A stretch of DNA of 64,000 nucleotides from Paenibacillus sp. CC-CFT747 (lineage in GTDB: Bacteria; Bacillota; Bacilli; Paenibacillales; NBRC-103111). The translations under genes were made by a program, and so were the position numbers. The stretch covers positions 4,773,501-4,837,500 of the forward strand of contig CP106741.1 in NCBI GenBank assembly GCA_030323305.1, written 5' to 3'. This document shows positions 58,571 to 64,000 of this stretch, piece after piece. Positions within the stretch are counted from its first letter, which is position 1. Each line of letters opens with the position of its first letter. Below the pieces are notes generated by a model. It searched no databases. It was not told the DNA's origin and saw only the letters and a list, made by a program, of their open reading frames with translations.

Positions 58571-61500
58571 TTATTCTTCGCTCTGCTTTGCTTTATGATC
58601 GTTGAATACTTTCACTTTCAGCTCCGTCTGCTTATCACGGTAGACGGCGGTAATGGTTGCCGTTCCCGGCTTCACGGCCGTTATGTTGCCGCTGCTATCA
58701 ACGGAAACGACCTTGGCCAGAGAGGAGGAGTAAGCCGGACCGGTGGTGAGCCGTTCCTCTACGCCATCCGAGTAGACTGCGGTGAGCGGCGCTTGGACCG
58801 TCTCGCCTTGAACGAGGCTGATTTTCACCGACTCGTAAGTGAGCCGGGTCGAGCTCGGCGACCGTTACCACAGCTTTGGCCGTTTGGCCTTCGTAGGTCA
58901 CGATGATTTCCGCCGTACCCGCTTTCCTGGCGGTTACGACTCCATGCTCATCGACCGAAGCCACATCCGGCGTGCTTGAGGTATACTGGACCCCTCTGTG
59001 ACGGTTCTCTTCGATTCATCCGAATAAACCGCTTCGGCTACGGTTTGGTGCTGATCGCCTTTGACGAGGCGGTACGCGGAGGAATCCAGTGAGAGGCCCG
59101 TCAGAACGGGAGCGGTTCGGGTAATGGTGACGGCTTTCTCATTCGTCTTCAAGCCGTCAACATAGACGGCGATCCGGACGGTGTTCTCCCCCAGGCTCAA
59201 TTCGGCGGCACCGGTGAAGTCGCCGTTTGACTGGACGGCAGCCGAACCCCCGTTAATCTTGACTTCAACTTTACCTCCAGCTCCCAGCACCTCCACATTT
59301 CCTTGAATGGGAAGGCTCTTAAGCGGAGTCGAGGTGTGGTCGAGCGCAAGCCAGCCCCGCAGGAGAGCCGCCCTGACGTCGTCACCGGCCTTGTAGGTCC
59401 GGGCTACCAGCTGTCTCTTCGTCCGCACCCCGGAGGCATCCAAGGCGGATACAACGAGACCGCCGGTCGGAATAAGGCTGTTGTTCGGCGCCGGGTTCGT
59501 CCAGTTCCAGGTTAGCGCCTGCGTCTGGTTCACGACCTGCGTCACCTTGCCCTTGCCGTCCACGATCGCTTCCACCCCGAACTTGTTCGTAGCCGTCGAC
59601 TGGCCGAACGAATCGGTAAACACATTCAGGTTGTTCTCGTTCCGGCTGACGTTATGCTCGTCTCCCTCAAGGAAGGCCTCCGGGCTGCCGGGCACGCTTA
59701 GGCCAAGCTGATAATCCTTTACATAGACCTCGTCATGCAGGGAGGCCTTTATTACCGGCCAGTTAACCTGAGAATAATCGAACAGCATCAAGCCGTTGGA
59801 TTGGGCGAGCCCTGTCTGGAAAACCGACCGCTGAAGCGCCGGCTCTTGGATGTTGGCAAGCGCAATGCTCGCGTACATCGGAATCTTGCCATCCGTCACG
59901 ATGTTGCCCAGCGTAATGTATTTCTCAATCTCCTTCTGGGTCGTCTGGTACGTGCCGATCATCAGGAAATCCAGGTCATTCGCATACCCGGTCTTCGCGT
60001 AGGAGTCGGTGTACAGGTCGTCCGAAGGGAAATTCAGGCGGTCATCGTAGCGGAAGGTGGGGCTTCCCCAGTGGACGCCGTTTAAATAATAGGATTCAAA
60101 CCAGGACCCGACATAGGCGGACATTTGAATTTTCTTGCCCTTCTGGTCCGTGTACGTGTTCGTCAAGGCACGAACCTCATCGAAGAACGTCTTGATAATG
60201 AGGGAACGGAATTCCCACCAGTCGTTGATCAACGGTCCGTACTGCCGAGCATTGTCCACGTAGGTGTACACATCGGCCGGCCAGTGCGTAAGCGTCTTCC
60301 CTTTGGCGGCCAGGAAGGCTTCGAACTTGGCTCGCGTCACCTCACTGAAATCCGCAGTTTCGTTGTCGTAACGGGCGCGGTCCAGCACAATGCCGTCCAC
60401 GTCATAGTTCTTGATGACCTCTTCGAGGTTCTTCAGCTCGAAGGCCCGGACATCGTCGTTAGCCGGATTGACGAAGGCGACGAGCGATTTGCCGGTTTTG
60501 TAATATTGGCTGTCCCGCAAGCGGAGAATTTGCCCGCCGTCCTCCGGACGGAACACGCGTTCTTCCCAATCCAGATGGTCATTGAGCAGGGCATATTCAT
60601 TATGGGCGGGTGAGCCTTCGGCAAAGACATTGAACGAGGCGTGGATTTTGATTCCCAGCTGATGACCGGAGGTCACGAACTCCTGCAGCATATCCAGATT
60701 GGGGTTGGCGCCGGCCCGGGTGGGGGCGGTCATCTGGGAAATGTGAGGACGGCCGGTCAGGTCATTCTTCTTGTAATTGGCAAAGCCCTCCACGCCTTTG
60801 ACGTCCAAGGCGACCGCCGTCACTCCGGCGTCCTTGGCCTTCATTAGCATGTTCTTGACGTCCTCCGGTGTCTGCAGCTTGAAGATATTCGTCCCCTGGT
60901 CTACCCAGAGCACCACTTCCTTGGGGGCGTCCGTCTGCTTCTTGTAGAACACGACGAGCGACTTCCGGTCGGTTTCCGTCCCGTTCTTGAGCACCGCCAC
61001 GTCCACGTAGTTGACGCTCTCCTGCAGGCCGACCGTGGCGCGGAAAGTGCCGTCCGCCTGCAAGGAAACCAGACTGTCTTTGACTTGAACGGAATAGGAA
61101 GCCGCCGGGTCCAAATTTTCCACCTTGCCGGTTACCCCAACCGAAGGCGAGGTGACCGTACTCCAGGCGTCGTTGTCCAGCTTCAGCCGGGCTTTCAGGC
61201 CTTGGCCAGTCATAAGCTCGGTCACCGGAACGACCTGATCGTTCTTGCGGAGCTTGATGGTGTCGCCGACTTTAAAGTTTTTGGCGAGGTACTGCTTATA
61301 CGTTTTGTTTGCCCAGCTGTCATCGTTCGCCACGAGAATATAGCCTCCCGGAGGCAGCGCCAGGTCCGTCGGGCCGGTCCATACCGGTACCCCGCCATTG
61401 ACGGAAGGATTAACGACCCGGGTGACACGGGAGGTGGAATCGACGACGACCGCCACCGAGGTTTTGCCGACGGTAATCTGCGGGGCATATTCCGTTGTGA

Positions 61501-61761
61501 ACAGGGCCAGGTAATCCGTCACGCCTGTCAGATCCTCATCGACGGCGTTGATTTGCTTCCTCGGTCCTTCAATCTCAACGGTGACGTCGGCCGGGGCCGC
61601 CTCCACTTCTATGTAATCGTCGGCGGAGATGGAGGGCGCGGGGAGAGAGCGGCAGCCTGCGAGGCAGTGGTGCCGGAATCGGCGGCCCATGCCCCAGCCG
61701 GCCATAAAGAAGCCAACAGGGTAACCAATAAGGGAAATCGAAGCCATTTCGCTTTACTCAA
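58571..61761 (-). CDS. Secreted family-10-like (GHL10/DUF187) glycoside hydrolase with Ig-like domains (frameshifted)
   Basis: About 1065 residues. Order: Sec signal peptide (KWLRFPLLVTLLASLWPAGAWA), an N-terminal beta part, a TIM-barrel GHL10/YngK-like domain (VTAVALDVKGVEGFANY, IKIHASFNVFAEGSP, VDGIVLDRARYDNET, QMSAYVGSWFESYY), beta domains, and two Ig-like Big_2 repeats at the end (GVVTARKAGTAEIIVTYEG; GNITAVKPGTATITAVYRD). Losses: one C on the coding strand at 61638-61641, which puts the signal peptide out of frame; one G at 58991-58994; and a further disruption near 58835-58850 needing one added or two missing bases. UUG 61761 has AAAGGATG upstream; ATG 61770 is the other choice. It likely attacks a cell-surface or environmental glycan. 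Confidence 0.85.
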
Positions 61762-61803
61762 GGAAATCATCCTTTCGTATGGGTTAGCTGCGGTGATTCA
61801 AGA

Positions 61804-62861
61804 TTAAAAGTGGATTTCTTTCTGTTTTTCAGCTGATTCGTAAATGCCGCACAAAATTTTCATCATCTCGACGCCGTCTTCGACGGGGGAGAGGGTTTCC
61901 GCCTTTCCTTGGCATACGCCGACAAAGGTGTTGATTTCGCTTTGGAAGCCGGCGATAAAATCGAAGGTCCGGTTGTTGATCTGGGGAGCCATGTTCAGGA
62001 TCGTGTCGTGTTTCTCGGTGATGATGGTCAGCTCCGGCTCGAGCTCGACACCGCCTTTTTCTCCATACAGCTTGACGGTCAGGCTGTCCTCCTTCGCATG
62101 CAGGGTAAAGCTGACATCCACGAGGAGGAAGCCCCGTTCTCGAACCGGATCAAGGCATTGGCCATGTCCTCCACCGTATTGAGGGACGCGTCGTAATCGG
62201 CGGCTTTGTAGTAGGACAGGTTCTTAACATTAGCCCGGTTGCCCAGCCGGTTGTAGGTATTGCCGGAGATCGTCTTGACCTTCGGGCGGCCCATCAAATA
62301 CCAGCACAAGTCAATGACATGGACACCCACATCGATAAGCGGGCCGCCGCCTGAGCGCTCCACATCGGCGAACCATCCACCCGGGTTGCCCAGCCGGCGG
62401 ATGCAGGAAGCTTTGGCATAGTAGATTTCCCCGAGCTCGTCATTCTCCACGAACGTGCGGACAATTTCGGTATTGGCGCCATACCGGCGCACGAACCCGA
62501 CCTGAAGCGTCTTGCCCGACCGGCGGACGGCTTCTTCGACGGCCAGCGCTTCTTCCACCGTTTTGCATAGGGGCTTTTCGGTGAGGACGTGCTTCCCCGC
62601 TTCCAGGGCAGCGATGGAGATAGGCGCGTGGCTGTTGTTCCACGTACAGATGCTGACGGCGTCAATCTCCTTAAGCTCAAGAAGCTCCCGGTAATCGGTA
62701 AACACCCGGGGAATCCCGTACTGCTCGGCTTTGGCCGTGGCGCGTTCTTCGTTCAAATCACAGATGGCATAAAGCTCGACCTCAGGATGATTCTGGTAAG
62801 CTCGTAGATGGGCTACGGAGATGGAGCCGGCTCCAATCACCGCAATGCGGACTTTTTCCAA
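61804..62861 (-). CDS. Gfo/Idh/MocA family oxidoreductase (frameshifted)
   Basis: An NAD(P)-dependent sugar or inositol dehydrogenase-like enzyme of about 352 residues. Rossmann motif IAVIGAGSISVAHLRAY, CTWNNSHAPISIAALEAG, catalytic Lys in EKPLCKTVEEAL, and GGGPLIDVGVHVIDLCWYLMG. One C on the coding strand is missing near 62131. UUG 62861 has GAGGTG six bases upstream; GTG 62870 is further out. Neighbours suggest it oxidises a sugar released by the GHL10 enzyme or brought in by the transporters. Confidence 0.9.
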
Positions 62862-63190
62862 TGGGAACACCTCGTTGTAAGATTTAAGGGAAGGGGCACG
62901 AGAAACGAACGACAGGGATAGCCAAACCGGCTATCCGGGTTAATCAGCGGTTAGGGGCAGGTCCTTACTCATCCACCATCTCCTTACGTCGGCATACAGG
63001 GCCAACCTCGCCCGGCTATCTTCATTGTAGTCCCGGGAAAGCGGGGGACAGCGGAGGACCATGACTCTTTTTGGTACTTTAATAACCTTTGAGAGGGAGT
63101 CGGTCGACTTATCCGTCGATGGAAGCGGGAAAAGGCATTATAATAGGAGGAAAAGCCTATAGCCATAATCAAAGGGGGAGAAAAAGGCCC
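62862..63190. promoter_or_regulatory. Divergent intergenic region with a -10 box
   Basis: About 330 bases between divergent genes. TATAAT at 63139-63144 is a likely -10 box for the plus-strand lipoprotein; AAGGGGGAG near 63171-63180 is its ribosome site. No gene was found here. Confidence 0.4.
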
Positions 63191-64000
63191 GTGCTGCGTA
63201 AAACCGTTTCATTCATCCTCGTACTTCTGCCTGTCTTCTCCACCGGATGCACGGTCCTCGGACCGAGCTCTCCCCAGGCTTCTCCCAATGAAAAAAGCCG
63301 GGAAATCAAAATAGTGGCCAACAGCCTGGGGGTTGCCTTTCCTAAGGGAACGGATGTGAACCACAACCCTTACGTGGACTATATCGAGAAGGAAACGGGC
63401 ATCCGCCTGAACGTTACCCTGCCTCCCTTGAACGGGTATGACGAGAAGCTAAACCTGATCATGGGCTCGGGGACGGGACTCGATATGATTAACACAAGCA
63501 ATTCCTCCTGGTTCGTTCATCATGTGAACCGCCATGCGCTTCTCCCGTTGACCGGCCTTATCGAGAAATACGGTCCGAACCTGAAGAAGAAGATTCCCCA
63601 GGAGGCTTGGGATATGGTGACGGTAAACGGAGAAATCTACGCGATCCCGAGCTTGAATGAGGTGAAGGGAAACGAGATCATGTACGCCCGCAAGGATTGG
63701 CTGGACCGGCTCGGGCTAAAGCCTCCCCATACGCTGGAGGAGTATACGGCCGTGATGAAAGCCTTTGCCGGACAAGACCCGGACGGCGACGGCCGGAAGG
63801 ACACCTACGGCTTCTCCATGCTGGAGAGCATGGGCCGCACGTCGCCCCTGCTGGGCGCGTTCGGGGTGCAGTGGAACGCATGGTACGAAAGGGACGGCAA
63901 GCTCGTCTATTCCGGCATTCTTCCGGAGATGAAGCAGGCGCTTGCCTATTTCCGCGACTTGTACGAGCAGGATGTGCTCGACCCGGAATTTCCCATCAAC
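63191..64000 (+). CDS. Extracellular sugar-binding lipoprotein (cut by window end)
   Basis: Open to the right edge for 270 codons with no frame change. Signal peptide RKTVSFILVLLPVF with lipobox STGCTV, then KIVANSLGVAFPKGTDV, NPYVDYIEKETGIRLNVTL, NGYDEKLNLIMGSGTGLDM, MYARKDWLDRLGLKPPHT and QDPDGDGRKDTYGF, the pattern of SBP family 1 proteins of CUT1 transporters. It is similar in layout to the proteins at 49018 and 55991. GTG 63191 has AAGGGGGAG upstream. The permeases would be expected outside the window. Confidence 0.88.
   Translation, partial: MLRKTVSFILVLLPVFSTGCTVLGPSSPQASPNEKSREIKIVANSLGVAFPKGTDVNHNPYVDYIEKETGIRLNVTLPPLNGYDEKLNLIMGSGTGLDMINTSNSSWFVHHVNRHALLPLTGLIEKYGPNLKKKIPQEAWDMVTVNGEIYAIPSLNEVKGNEIMYARKDWLDRLGLKPPHTLEEYTAVMKAFAGQDPDGDGRKDTYGFSMLESMGRTSPLLGAFGVQWNAWYERDGKLVYSGILPEMKQALAYFRDLYEQDVLDPEFPIN

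Noticed and set aside
1..64000. CRISPR arrays, tRNA or rRNA genes
   Set aside because: No regularly spaced repeats, no cloverleaf-like sequences and no conserved rRNA stretches were found on reading through.

Overview
The window looks like chromosomal DNA of a GC-rich, low-copy Firmicute of the Paenibacillaceae (Paenibacillus or a close relative). The reasons are strong AGGAGG ribosome binding sites, common UUG/GUG starts, an intact dppABCDE-ykfABC locus in the Bacillus order, YesM/YesN-type two-component genes beside LplB/YtcP-type sugar permeases, a XerS-like recombinase, and a CgoX/HemY-type heme enzyme. This placement is inferred from gene content; no database was searched.

A technical warning covers the whole window. 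About 26 genes are broken by about 45 single-base losses, nearly all one base short in a G, C, A or T run, and the protein reads on cleanly in the next frame each time. I treat these as one gene each and give full spans. The pattern is that of homopolymer errors in the sequence, not of gene decay.

Region 1 (1-2144): a HAD phosphatase/phosphomutase and a convergent M42 aminopeptidase. Region 2 (2292-17567): a 15 kb same-strand, tightly packed and overlapping gene block ended by a terminator. It holds three paralogous two-part ferritin-like di-iron proteins, three phytanoyl-CoA-dioxygenase-like (Fe(II)/2-oxoglutarate) enzymes, a GH78 alpha-L-rhamnosidase, a heparinase II/III-like lyase, a second conserved protein of unknown function and a PepV-like dipeptidase. 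A fourth PhyH enzyme lies nearby on the other strand (19239-20036). No transporter or regulator is included. This oxygenase-rich block is the best candidate for an undescribed pathway, perhaps degradation or tailoring of a rhamnose/uronate-containing glycoconjugate with a peptide or amide part (inference).

Region 3 (17.7-31.8 kb): mixed housekeeping and small genes, namely an XRE regulator with an in-frame stop, DUF523, coproporphyrinogen/protoporphyrinogen oxidase, M29 aminopeptidase, two DegV proteins, a XerS-like recombinase, lipoate ligase, a radical SAM protein, a class C beta-lactamase-like hydrolase and a DUF3870 protein. Two gene remnants lie against copies of a dispersed GACAAG-rich repeat. 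Region 4 (31.9-40.5 kb): dppABCDE-ykfABC, which would import and break down cell-wall peptides (D-aminopeptidase, ABC importer, LD-carboxypeptidase, L-Ala-D/L-Glu epimerase, NlpC/P60 endopeptidase).

Region 5 (40.7-43.4 kb): a secreted PHP-family phosphoesterase-like protein behind a Pho-box-like promoter, and a HupE/UreJ-like membrane protein. Region 6 (43.7-64 kb): carbohydrate uptake. A YesM-type sensor kinase and AraC-type regulator precede one LplB/YtcP/solute-binding-protein set and an FAD oxidoreductase. A second AraC-type regulator without an adjacent kinase precedes a second permease/permease/binding-protein set and a Gfo/Idh/MocA-like oxidoreductase. Next, on the minus strand, come a secreted GHL10-type glycosidase with Ig-like domains and another Gfo/Idh/MocA oxidoreductase. 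A third binding lipoprotein runs off the right edge. No rRNA, tRNA, CRISPR array or prophage was seen.
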